The notes under the pieces are model-generated. The model saw only the letters and a list, made by a program, of their open reading frames with translations, had not been told where the DNA came from and ran no database searches. Positions 44,767-55,334 of a stretch of DNA of 64,000 nt are shown one piece after another. Positions within the stretch are counted from its first letter, which is position 1, and every line of letters starts with the position of its first letter. The stretch lies in the NCBI GenBank assembly GCA_029168955.1, contig JAPDOI010000442.1, positions 248,001 to 312,000 of the forward strand. The letters are read 5' to 3'. The position numbers were made by a program, and so were the translations under genes. Source of the DNA: Aplectana chamaeleonis. Its lineage: Eukaryota > Nematoda > Chromadorea > Rhabditida > Cosmocercidae.

Positions 44767-47700
44767 TCAGCTCTTGAGAGGTTCTGCATCCCCATTTGCA
44801 GCAACTATCTCAATCGATTTTCTCCGCCGTGATGTCGGAGTCCTGGACTTTACAGGTATTAGCATCTCATCGAAGGTGGTGAACGGCTTTTCGAAGGCTA
44901 GCGCAAAGAAAAACGCCATCAGATAGGAGACGAAAATAGCCTCCAGAGTGTGTCGCAACTGAAATACGGTAAATAGTGAATCAGAAAGAAAACAGTCACT
45001 GCTAATTAGCGATGAACCATTTGAAAGGCTGTGGTGAAGTGAAACGGTTGTGGCCGACTGAAGTTATAGATCTGCAGCATGATTGGATGAAGCAGATAAG
45101 CACAGAAGGTGATCTTCGATAAGGGCATGAAGAATTTCCAACTCAGAAATGCTCCGACTGGACCTGAAACCGCTAAAATAACTTTTTTTCTCTGCTCGAA
45201 ATTCGGACACTATTCAATTAGCAACGGTTTGTTTGTGAGCTGCCGCGCGTGCGGCGTGATGATTTATTTTTTATTTTATTCTCTGAACAAGGGCCAACAT
45301 CAGGGGTGTGCGGCAATTGCCGTTTGCCGATTGCAGTTTGCCGGCCATTTTTGGGGTTTGCCGTTGCCCTTCGCCGAAATTTTCGCCTAAAACGGCAAAT
45401 TTCTGGCAAAAAATCGTTGAAACAACAGGATTTACCCTCACCGCAGTCTCTGTGTTGGTCAGCGATTCGGAGCTGCTACAATTAATTATTTTGACTAGTT
45501 CCAGCTTCTGGTTCCGGCTCATTCAATGTATAATTGTACCCTTTCACTAGGTAACTTATGAAAACATCTCGACTGGGTAATCAGAGGAGTTCGTTCGAGT
45601 TCTAAATTGTTTGGGAGCCTCCAGATGTCTTTTTTTATCATCAAACTCTTAACCCTTTAAGAATGCCAAAATCGCAAAAAACTTTTTTTCAGAGGCATAC
45701 CGATAACTGCAAGTTCTAAGATTACAAAACCAAGTCATATCAAAGCTATAGCGAAAAAGCAGCCTTATTTAGACATATGAATCAGCGGAGAATTTGTGTA
45801 TATAGGCCCACTTGTTGTCGGTTGGTTGGCTGGTGGTAATAAATGGGACAGGAAAATTATCAGTTCTGGGGTGCGTTCCAAGAAGATTTCCATGGGAGGA
45901 AAATGGGTCTGATAAGATATAACGAATGATAATCTATCAGATAGGCTCATTTCATGCGGTCTCTCAATCTATCATTGGTCGGCTCTTATCAGATTCATTT
46001 TTCCTCCCGTGGAAATCGTCTTGGAACGCACCCCTGCAAACACTTTGTCCGGCTTTTTAAAAGTTGAACAATATTCAAGGCGGTCATTAAAGGCAGTGGT
46101 GAATAATATCTTCGATTTCGAGATCATAAGCTGAAATGAAAGGTTGACTTAAAGGCAGTGGTCACGATGAAAAACGTTATCGAAAAAACTACAAAAATCA
46201 GCTTAGATCAAAAACAGCTGAAAAACTATGAAGGTAGCGCGGTGAAAAACGATCTACAAATAGAGTTTCTAGGGCCCAAAGAAGCTAGTTCGTGCACACG
46301 TGCACAGCGATGACGAAACAGATCGCAGTCTCATGCCGAGCAGTCAAAAATCATCGACATTCAGAGGACGAAATAAATGCAAATTTAACGAATAAAAACA
46401 GTTGAATAATGAAAGCATCACTTCAGTCAAAGTTTTTGACTAGATGTGTACATAAATTCGAAGGTTCATTGATTGACATTCAATTTCAAGCTAGCTGATG
46501 TTCTTGATATAAGAGGTCATCGATGCCGATGATGTGGAGAGGGCTCGTCCACCATCAAAAGGCAAGAAAGTTCAGGTTTCAAATTCGGCCCAAAACAGTG
46601 ATTTTTCGCGGTTTTTTCTTATAGGTCCTACTACTCGAGACCCAGGAAAGGATTTGGAGAGAAAAAGACGACAAGCATATTTGATCGCGACCACTGTCTT
46701 TAAAGGCAGTGTTCACGATGAATATCGCACTCGAGTTCGACCCAAAAATTTGGTCGTGAGGTAACTAATAGTGAAGAAACAGGGAAGAAAAACGTCCAGA
46801 ATAAGTCAAAATAACGTTTTCTGAATTCAGGGCGTGGACGAGAATCATGGGCTTTGCTGATTTCGGCAAGCGCGCGCTAATCGCGAAATCTGCGCGAATC
46901 GATAATGCTAATTGCGGCAGAAATGCTTGGCAATTTGCCATCGAAACGTGTGCGACGCCACAAGCTCGTACGATTGGGGGGCGGACCGGGATAGGTAGGC
47001 GCACCGGGAGAGATTTCAAAGCCGTTTGTATTTATTTCTGGCCAGTTTTCGTTGCTTTCTTCGACCCTATCCTCTACAGCACCTGCCAACTTAGTCTTTC
47101 ACTCCGAAACCTCGAGAACGAGATTTATCGTAAACACTGCCTTTAATGACAGAGCTGGGTTTGCTAGGAAATGGTGTGAAGATGAAAAAAATGAAAATCT
47201 TCGAAGGCAACGATTAAAACCGCATTCAACTTTTCACCAGAAATCCAAGGGTTACAGGCCCATTGCAACAACAGTGTGGAAAACCGGCTCAAAACGAGTA
47301 ACCAATAATATACGGCCCGAAACTTGAACGTGGTGTACTCGCTCCACCCTTTTCCTCGGTAGCCACAGGGAGGTGAGTGGGGCGAGTAAACCACACTCAA
47401 GTTTTGGGACAAATTTATTGCTTGTTTCTAGCCGACATTGTTGCTGTAATTGGCCTCGTGCCAGCTTGTGGGCCGAATACGCAGAAAGGGAAGAGCCCAA
47501 GAGCAGTCCAGCTGGCTAGCGCACTGCACGCGGCGCTCCATCGACGAAATCAGCGCAGCGGACTTTCCGTCGCGCGCGTCGCATGTACATAGCAGTCAAA
47601 CGCCCCTCATTCTATGCATTCGATCAACATGCCCCTCGGAGCTCTTGATTTAAAAATTTGAAGGCTGCTTTTATCGTGAGCGCTGAGTTCAACTAGACTA

Positions 47701-50700
47701 TGTAGTCTCACTCCATTCCTGTAGCCTCACAAGGGTAACCATTCAAGCGTAGTTTAAAATGAGCAAACTTGAAATCCTTGAGCCTACTACTTGCTACTAA
47801 CAGTAAAAAATGTGACTCCGGTTATAACTTAAATCTGCTGATCACAGTGTGAACTGTCTTTCGCCATCATTCTCGACCAATCATCGCGTATTCACCCTTC
47901 TCTTCGCACCTGTTTGTGGTACCTGTATCATCCACACTCTTTCGGTCGGCGCACACTTCCATCGCAACAAGCTTACGGTTTGCTGATCTTCCCCGGATTG
48001 ACTAGGCTGGGATGCGCTGGCCGCAGGCTCCTTTCAGAAAATCCTTTGCGGGCCTGTCACACTTGGCACTGCTCAAGAAATTGCCCATCGTTTGAATCTC
48101 TAGCATTGATTTGTACGGAAACTTCAAATGGAGAGGAATTAACAGAATTATCGCCGGCGATGGAGAAGCTTACAGCCTTGTTGATCTTGGTAGTGACTCC
48201 TGATCACCTGAGGCCGTTAAGTAGGTTTTGGTATACAGGATTTTTCTTCCTGTAAAGGCTATTGAAACGTCAGGCTCATAGTAACTGGCAGATATTGCAT
48301 GGAATACGACATGACTAACTAGGAAGGGTTGCCTACATCAGACGGAGTTTCGGGATGCACTTTTAATATGTTCTAGGGGGAGGACAGTGTTTCAATATCC
48401 CACACTCAGAATCTGCTATAGTTTGCCGCAATGTTAAAAAGGACATGGTGCGGTTGCGGACTCTTGCTTACATACGGTGGTCTGATTGTGTTGTCATTCA
48501 TTTTTTTCGAAATAACTGAGATGGGTCGGTGAGTTTTTGTTTCCAATATCACATTTTCACCTGTTTCCATTGCTTCCACAGATGTAGTCGTATCGGTGAA
48601 AGCACAGACTCACCGATCTATCACATCTGTTCCGAAAAAATGAGTGATACCTCTAACAAACTACCGTATGTTAGGACGAGTCCGCAACCTCACCAGGTCC
48701 TACTTCCACTGCTGTAGGCTATAAATGCCTCAGGCAGTCCCTAAAAAGGTCCAAATTTGGAACAAGGCCAGAACGTCTCGGCCGAAGTTAGTAGAGCTGA
48801 TTTAACTATTGAATTACCTTTGTGTATGTTCAGAATGGATCAGAATTTGGGCAACAATGCATAATTTCTGATCTAAACAGAATCAATGCACCAAAATTTT
48901 CTACATCTATTGTGAACACATCTAAAGGTAATTCGATCGTTAAATCGGCTCTACTCGCTTCGACCGAACCGTTCTTACCTTGATCAGAGTTTCGCCTTTT
49001 TAGGGACTGCCCGAGGCATTTAGCAGATTCTGAGCATGAGATACTGGAACACTGTCCTCCCCCTAGAACATATTGAAATTGCTTCCCGAAACTCCATCTG
49101 AAGTTGGCAACCCTTCCTTGTACGCAAATGTTGATGTATTATAGCATAAACAGAATTTGCCGTTTGCCGTTTTGCGGTTTGCCGGTCATTTTAGGGGTTT
49201 GCCGTTGCAGTTGCCGTTTGCCGAAATTTGAAATTCCTTTGCCGCACACCCCTGGCCAACATGCACAGTAAACTCGAAATGACCCGCTAAACGAACTGCC
49301 GTTGGAGTATGCTAAACTACTGCAAATGTTTCGACGTGATCGAGTGTTCGGTAGGTTATGTCAACCAGTACCTCGCAGCACGAGGTTTTCCTCCCTTGAG
49401 GACAGTCCCTCAAGAGAGGAGATCCCCGCACTCGAACTCACCTCTCCAACCGCACGGGCCGCTATGGCGGAGAGGGAGGTGAATACCCCTCGAGTCAGAT
49501 GAATGCAGTATGTTCTCCTCATCAATTTTTGCACAGTGATTGAATGAGGCGCGATACGCTATCAAAGGCGAGGAAAGAAAAATGTCCAATTAACTAAGTA
49601 GATTCCTTTGGTATTTTGTCAGTTTTCGCGTCTTCAGCGTCCCTTTTTGATACCTTCCATCTGGATAAATTTTTTCACAGAGCCAATTATTACTACACCG
49701 TTAGCCTTTCTCACCACAGGACCTTAAAGGCAGTGTTTGCGATAAAAAATGTGTTCCAGTTTCCAATAGGAATGGGTAGTGGGGGGGCACACTTTAACGT
49801 TGAAGTCGAAAGAACGCATGAAAACGAGCCAGGAAAAGCTCTAAAAGAGTCCGAAGTTGCCACTTCGAGCGCAAGGCAAACCTCAAAAGCGCAACACACG
49901 CACACCGACGTGAACAAATGAATGCTCGAGATCGTGAGATGAGCGATGATTTCCAATCATTCGCCCCGTTCTTCCCTTCATTCTCAGCTTCTCTCTTTAC
50001 TAAGGTCAACCCGCACAACCCGCATAGATCGGCTGCAAAAGACGGAAGTTACAAGCCCCGGACAACTCGTCCACCATGTTTCCTTAGCTCAATTTTTGAG
50101 GGACCATAACTCCGTTCCCAGAAGGTCTTGTACGACTTCAGGGACATCATTGGAATCAGCATGGGGCCGTCTTCAATATGGGCGGAAAAACAGAGAAGCG
50201 ATTTCTATCGTGAACAGTGTCTTTAAATGCAACATAGGCGCTCGTAAACGTGAATGAGATAACTATAGAAATAGAATGATATGGCTCAAAACACAACGCC
50301 TACGCATTTTGAAGAGTCAAAAAAACCTACATTACCGCTACACGAGTAAGAAGTTGGCCCGCCCTCTGTGTTTGCCGTACCCCTCCAAACCAGGGATGCT
50401 GGGCCATTCCCACCGTCGGCGATGTTCGTGGGTGGTAACATAAGTACATTAAGTAAACCACAACTATCGTCGACGGTGGGAATGACCCAACACCCCTGTT
50501 TTGGAGGAGGACGGCAAATGCAGAGGCGGGCAGATACGGGGCGGGCCAACTGCTCACTCGTGTAGCGTCATTGTGGGTCATTTTTGACGCTTCAGATGCG
50601 TAGGCGATGTGTTCTGAGCCATACCATTCTATTTCCATAGTTATCTCAACCACGACTACGAGCGATTATGCTGCCTTTACAGGCCGTGTTTGCGATAAAA

Positions 50701-52023
50701 AGCCGTATTCTAGTTCTCGAGGTTTTTGTGTAGCGGAGATGGAAAGAATAGTTGGGAAAAAGCTACAAAAAACTCTCAAATACATTAGCAAATCACCTCA
50801 AAGAGACCTCTGAAACATCTTATCACGCCTGTGAGGGGGACAGCGGACAAAGCGTCGAACCTAACGTCGGAAATGGTTTTGCGCTTCAAAATTCGTAGGT
50901 GAAAGATTCTGTTTTCTGCTTAGTGCACCGAAAACTTTAAAAATAAGATGAGCCAGTGCACATGCTTGGATGTTAGAGTCTTTTGCGGTAAAAAATATTC
51001 AAATCCCGGCAACTGTTCCTCTCGTGAAACGAACGCAGGACAACTGTTATATGTCGGAGGCGGGGTGATCCAATGGTCGGCTGGTTCACGAGATTTTCAT
51101 CCACTTTCTGCTAGATGAATCCAAACATTACGTTTTTGTCAGAAACGGGCTAATTTTTATCCTTGAAAACTGCCTTTGAATAATTTTTTGGACCCTCAAA
51201 AAACTACATAACTCGACAGGAGTTGCCGTCTGACCTAATCCTTCGTAAAATCCCGTTTACAATACGTATTGTAAACGGGATTGTTTATTTACCGAACAAG
51301 AATCGTACCTCCGTTCTGCGTAGCGCACGCAAATGTGATCCATCCGAGAGCGAGAGCGTAGCTATGCCTTCCTGCTACAACATACAATGCCTTCCATCCA
51401 TTGGAAATATCCCCGGTACGGGCATAGTCGTAGAGTCCAAACACTGAGTACAAACCTAACACTGTCGAGAGGCTCCAGCCTATCACCACCCACTTCTGAA
51501 GTCTGCATTTTTTCGAAGCCTATGAACAGAACCCGAGGACAGCTTACTTTTGGCAGCCTGACGACGTTGTCCTTCCTATCTTGAGTCAAGTAGTTCAGGA
51601 GAAAGCCGACAGTCACACCAACGATGAAGGGGCCGCAACGCACGTACGGTCTAACGTAGACGTCCTTCCAATACTCATCCAATGTTTTCACTCTAATGCA
51701 TTCGTTATTAACGCACGGTGAAATGACAGTGGAGCTCATTAGAAATTTCTTTTTCTTACATTTGGAGCTTAGCAGTGAGAATCGGAACTGGTGGGTAATC
51801 CTTCTCGAATATAATCCACAACTTGACAATGGAGGAAACTGTCATCATCAGTCCACCAATAAGCAGGCCCCAGCGAATATTTCTCAAACAAAAAGTAGTT
51901 TTCACTTCAAAACACGTTTCCTTCGAAAGGCAACTCGTACTTGGCGAAGGCAATGAAGAGTATTGGAGCAACAACGTAATGGAACTGAATATCATTTGCC
52001 AGGTACCACGTCCATCCCATGCA
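44767..52023 (-). CDS. Acyltransferase-3 (NRF-6-like) gene, C-terminal six exons
   Basis: Minus-strand exons are 52023-51941, 51882-51760, 51692-51548, 51495-51309, 45163-45018 and 44958-44767 (stop). They sum to 876 bp and keep one frame across all five junctions, giving 291 residues. Sequence includes CMGWTWYLANDIQFHYVVAP, YWKDVYVRPYVRCGPFIVG, YVVAGRHSYALALGWITFA, PLSKITFCAYLLHPIMLQIY and FVSYLMAFFFALAFEKPF, the pattern of the C-terminal membrane half of acyltransferase-3/NRF-6 proteins. About six or more hydrophobic helices are visible. NRF-6 relatives are multipass proteins implicated in lipid or drug transport. Acceptors are mostly TTTCAG-like. One intron (45164-51308, 6145 bp) is swollen by transposons; the others are 52-67 bp. 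The N-terminal exons lie outside the window or were not recognised. Confidence 0.92.
45866..46036. mobile_element. MITE with C(A/T)GGGGTGCG ends, 171 bp, nested in copy B
   Basis: The 37-bp inverted termini are CTGGGGTGCGTTCCAAGAAG and its inverse ending CGTCTTGGAACGCACCCCTG. Copy A at this site reads ATTATCAATTCCGCAAACAC, so the site is empty there. Alignment leaves three unmatched bases (CCG) in A and no clear 8-bp duplication in B. Confidence 0.85.
46153..46699 (+). mobile_element. TTAA-type element 1 nested in copy B (547 bp)
   Basis: It begins AGGCAGTGGTCACGATGAAA and ends TTGATCGCGACCACTGTCT. TTAA occupies 46149-46152 and 46700-46703. The second TTAA is shared with the next element, so the two are back to back in one site. 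Confidence 0.85.
46704..47142 (+). mobile_element. TTAA-type element 2 nested in copy B (439 bp)
   Basis: It begins AGGCAGTGTTCACGATGAAT and ends TTTATCGTAAACACTGCCT, followed by TTAA at 47143-47146. Copy A has GTTGACCTACTGACAGAGCT where B has GTTGAC-TTAA-[insert]-TTAA-TGACAGAGCT, so the insert replaced a four-base site. Confidence 0.9.
48419..48721. mobile_element. TAG...CTA MITE nested in copy B (303 bp), TA duplication
   Basis: The ends are TAGTTTGCCGCAATG and the inverse CACTGCTGTAGGCTA. TA flanks both sides (48417-48418, 48722-48723). Copy A reads AATCTGCTAAATGCC uninterrupted at 42226-42240, confirming the TA target. A second copy is at 37887-38166. Confidence 0.95.
49263..49720. other. 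Intron sequence without recognised feature
   Basis: Part of the 6.1-kb acyltransferase intron. A small hairpin, CTTGAGGACAGTCCCTCAAG, lies at about 49396-49415. No exon was seen on either strand. Confidence 0.5.
49728..50222 (-). mobile_element. TTAA-type MITE, inverted copy of 15336-15820 (495 bp)
   Basis: TTAA at 49724-49727 and 50223-50226 bound the element. Internal blocks, such as GAATGGGTAGTGGGGGGGCA near the left and CATAACTCCGTTCCCAGAAG near the right, match the reverse complement of the 15.3-kb copy. It lies in the acyltransferase intron. Confidence 0.85.
50255..50648. mobile_element. MITE with about 110-bp inverted repeats (394 bp)
   Basis: TGAGATAACTATAGAAATAG at 50255 faces CTATTTCCATAGTTATCTCA ending at 50648. 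Pairing continues inward past GCCTACGCATTTTG / GATGCGTAGGC and CACGAGTAAGAAGTTGGCCC / GGGCCAACTGCTCACTCGTG. No clear target duplication. It lies in the acyltransferase intron. Confidence 0.8.
50681..51175 (+). mobile_element. Degraded TTAA-family element (495 bp)
   Basis: The ends AGGCCGTGTTTGCGATAAAA and ATCCTTGAAAACTGCCT match the family, with mutated flanks TTAC (50677-50680) and TTGA (51176-51179). The subterminal TTCTCGAGGTTTTTG resembles the right side of 46704-47142. It lies in the acyltransferase intron. Confidence 0.7.
51251..51280. repeat. Perfect 30-bp palindrome near a splice donor
   Basis: The 15-base arm TCCCGTTTACAATAC (51251-51265) is followed at once by its exact reverse complement. 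It lies 28 bp inside the large intron from the donor at 51308. In the transcript it could form a loopless hairpin close to that donor. Confidence 0.9.
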
Positions 52024-52794
52024 CTGAAAGCGCCTATCAACTTGCACATCTCTACTGATCAGAGAGAACGTCTAAAATATTGATACACTTGCGAAGTTTT
52101 GTTAGATTGAGGATTATTGGGCATTGGACAGCCGACAGTTTTGCAAGTTACGGAGTAAAATCGGTACTAAAGAAGGGAAAACCACATATTTTTTTACCGG
52201 AGGAAGGCCAAAATCTCACATGTTCAGAGTGGTAGGAAAGGCTAGCGTCGAGAAAGGAGGTTCAGAAAAATTGATATCATGATCTGTTTATTGTCCGCCG
52301 TTTCAGTCAATTGAGTTCATTCGGAAAAAAATAGGATAGCTGTACACGGGATAGTAGCGCCTCACTAACCTGTCCTTATGCCGAATCACAAACTACAAAG
52401 ATAATTCCACACAAAAACGGAAAATCATAGACTATGGTTTTCTGCACCTACAATACCTTCAATCCTATGCGATTATACATAATTTAGGCTGCGGATTTCG
52501 CAGTCGAAACCTTCGGCGCTGAGGTCGCAAATTTTTATCGAGGCAGGTCTATTTTGAGGCAACAGGCAGACAGACTTCCGGTCTGAAAATTACGCAACAA
52601 TAACTACTGCGTTGAAGAATAAGTTTTTCAGTGTAGATTTTCGCCTCGGATTCCACCAGTTTTCGCAACATGACACAAGACAATCGAAATGGAATTATTC
52701 GCTCTACAAGACAGCGTAGTTGCTATCGTTCGAAAAAAAAACGAATTCCTTGGTTCCTTGGATTGATGAAAAAGAATACAAAAAATTGACTTCA
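52024..52794. other. Upstream intron or flank of the acyltransferase gene
   Basis: An acceptor GGCGCTTTCAG abuts the exon at 52023, so an upstream exon is required. I could not find one here. Frames on the minus strand do not resemble the conserved region expected before the CMGW segment. Confidence 0.5.
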
Positions 52795-52950
52795 CCTATC
52801 CTCTGTTTCCGAGTGTGATTTATTTCCGTTCTTCGCGTGCGTCGGCGCGCGTACGCTGCGTCTCCTTCTTCCCACACTTTCTCGCTGTCTCTACCCTCGC
52901 TCCGCACAAGCGCGCGAGGGAACAGAGTAAATCTGACTCGGAACCAGAGG
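52795..52950 (-). repeat. Dispersed repeat, copy 2 (inverse of 4990-5145)
   Basis: ATCCTCTGTTTCCGAGTG, GCGCGCGTACGCTGCGTCTC, a CACACTTTCTCGCTGTCTC tract and GCTCCGCACAAGCGCGCGAG are in the inverse order of the 5-kb copy. Function unknown. Confidence 0.6.
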
Positions 52951-53110
52951 ATAATTGACCCGAGAAGACAATGAAAGTGGAGCTGATAAAAAATCTGATT
53001 GCATCAAATCTTGTAGGACAAAAAATTCATGGCGAACGAAGTACAATACCCACCCTAAGTTTTGATAAAAAGGCGAAAAAGGGTATTGTAGGGTATTGTA
53101 GGGTGGGTAT

Positions 53111-54321
53111 CAGGGCTGTGCGCTATAACGTTAACGTGTTAACGCATTAACGGGTTAATGCGGTTTACTTTGGAAAGTTAACGATTAACGCTTAATGAAA
53201 AAGTCCTAAAATCACGTTAATTTGAGTTCCTTAACTGCAGTGGATTCAGGGCACTGATTGAACTGCTTCAATGGCAGATTTAAAACCCGGGGCCGTGCAC
53301 GTCGCGTCGGCTTGCGGCGCGGTAAGTTTTCGGTTGCTCTGAAATATATCGCTGACCTTAATGTGTCCCATTCCATTGTCTATCTATTTTTATTATTTCT
53401 CCCCAATATCGAAAAATTCGAATTCGTGTTCCAAAATAGAATTGTGAGGCCTGATCTACCTCTCTACGGTTGAGTAAGCTATCAAATGAGGGTTGGGAGC
53501 GGCGATTCAAGGCAACAAACTTTCTAACAAGCGGCACACGCTCTGTATGGAGTGCACCACGCGGCGCCATTTGTTGATAGAATCCACGGCTCAAAATGCG
53601 TGGCTGCCTTCTCATCATTGCGTGGCGTCTTACAGCGCGGATCCACGCCGCCGTGAGCTGTGGATTCGATCAACAAGCCCGCGGCGCACACTCCACAAGA
53701 AGCGCCTCTCAGTTTCTACCACGCGTCGCACGTTCTACACAAAGCGCTACTGACTTTCTAGGACGTGACGCACGCCTATTTTTCTCAACGTCCTGCTGAT
53801 GCCATCTGAGCGCTCATCCACTTTCCACGACGTCCTGACGTCGTCATCCGAAGTCCTGCCTTCCTTCCAAGACTTGCTGCTGACGTCATCTGAAGCCCTA
53901 CCTACTTTCCATGACATCATCTGAAGAGCCACCCATTTTCCACGAAGTCCTGACCGCATCATCTGAAGCCCCACCCATTTTCCACGACTTCATAATGACG
54001 TCATATGGAGCTCCACCCCGCCTTCCACGGCGTCCAGACGACGTCATCTGGAGCCCTAGCTATTTCCCACGAAGCCGTGCCTACGGCTTCTAGAGCCCTT
54101 CTGCTTTTTACGACGTCCTGCTGACGTCATTAGAAGGTGTATGTTATTTTTCTGGGACCTCTGGTGATTGATTTTCGTTGTGGTCAAGTAATGTTTTGAA
54201 ATTTTTTAACGAAGTGCAATATTAACGTGTTAACGCATTAACGGGTTAACGCGGGTTTTTTCTCGAAAATCAACGATCAACGCTTAACGAAAAAAATATT
54301 TTTAATTAACGCACACCCCTG
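53111..54321. mobile_element. hAT-type element with TTAACG subterminal repeats (1211 bp)
   Basis: It begins CAGGGCTGTGCG and ends CGCACACCCCTG, with exact GTGGGTAT outside (53103-53110, 54322-54329). Subterminal segments are arrays of TTAACGCATTAACGGGTTAA and GTTAACGATTAACGC at both ends. The interior holds an inverted pair around 53550-53690 and a relic minisatellite. There is no transposase frame. Confidence 0.9.
53745..54145 (-). repeat. Diverged 42-bp minisatellite inside the hAT element
   Basis: About nine degraded units of the form TTTTCCACGACTTCATAATG then ACGTCATATGGAGCTCCACC. These are the reverse complement of the 25.5-kb unit. Divergence is much greater than in the main arrays. 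Confidence 0.75.
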
Positions 54322-54329
54322 GTGGGTAT

Positions 54330-54809
54330 TGTATCAAGCTATGCTAACATTTTCGAAATTCCTTTCCCGGCCACGACGAACTCAATCCGTGGCTCACGCA
54401 CTTTTGCAACACCCACCTGATCAATTTTCGGCGGAAAGACACCGCTAAACTAATAAAGAGGAGGAAGCAAGTATCAGAAACAACAAAGAATACTTGATTG
54501 AACGAAACGTCATACGTGACATTTTTATCACCAAATTCTTTCCAAGATATTCACAAACACGGGAGCTTATTTTCCAACCAACAATTGGAGAAGAAAAGCT
54601 TGGGCTTTCCTTCAAATTACGCACCGAACTCCGAATATTTCGGCATAGTGTTAGAGATCGTCGAAAAGGAAATGTTTCGACCTACAAGATAAGGCAATCA
54701 AATTCACTTCCATTGATTTTTAGGTCAGTAAAGTGAAGTCGATTCTTTACCCTCCTTTTTACCGATCCGAAAATCGACGAAATTACATGTTCTCAAAGAA
54801 ACCGACTGA
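54330..54809. other. No convincing gene
   Basis: Two overlapping plus frames start at 54494 and 54498. One contains SLFSNQQLEKKSLGFPSNYA and EYFGIVLEIVEKEMFRPTR, protein-like but without splice support or a recognised domain. Confidence 0.35.
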
Positions 54810-55285
54810 AGCCTAGTTTTGACTGCAGGTGGTCGCTGCGGCCATGCGAGGGACAACTGTTCCTTTTTCATCGCGCGTAATGGAAAGCCGCTCCAAATGT
54901 GATCGCTTCGTGGCATACGTCCTACATCGCTGGGTCGCGGCGACGAAATCCTATGTTTTACTGCATCGCTGCTTAAAGAGCGATTCTCAATGGTCGCTGA
55001 CCATCGCTCCATCGCGGCCAAAATGGCAGCGATGGAGCGATTGCCAGCGAATGACACGTTTCGTCTACTGAACATGGACCCTTTCATATGACAAGATCAG
55101 TGTTTTCGAGTCGAAACGCGTTATTGATGAATACCAGCCATTAATTTCACTGATTGATTGAATTTCTTCTATCATCTGTGGGCCTATGCACTATGAACAG
55201 AATCGCTGCAGCGGCTACGTCGCTGCAGCAGCGGGTGCAAAATCGCTGCGATGAAAAACAGCAGCGATGCAGTCAAAACTAGGCT
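54810..55285 (+). mobile_element. MITE with AGCCTAGTTTTGACTGCA ends, copy 2 (476 bp)
   Basis: The same element as 44112-44587, same length and about 95% identical by eye. The flanks are TGA on the left and TAA on the right, a possible degraded 3-bp duplication. Confidence 0.85.
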
Positions 55286-55334
55286 TAAGCTATATATCTT
55301 GCAGAGCAAATAATTCGATTTCAAATGGTCTATT

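Larger units (their letters stand above)
45301..49254 (+). mobile_element. hAT-type transposon, copy B (3954 bp), in the acyltransferase intron
   Basis: It starts CAGGGGTGTGCGGCAATTGC and ends TTTGCCGCACACCCCTG, flanked by exact GCCAACAT (45293-45300, 49255-49262). It is the same family as 39931-42754 but has a different target duplication, so it is an independent insertion and not a segmental duplication. It carries four nested elements (45866-46036, 46153-46699, 46704-47142, 48419-48721). It lies in the intron, in plus orientation against the minus-strand gene. Confidence 0.95.

Noticed and set aside
39931..49254. Segmental duplication of a 2.8-kb region
   Set aside because: Homology stops exactly at the CAGGGGTG tips and each copy has its own 8-bp target duplication, so these are separate transposon insertions.
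54494..54736. Possible upstream exon of the acyltransferase gene
   Set aside because: It is on the plus strand while the gene is on the minus strand, and the peptide does not resemble the family.
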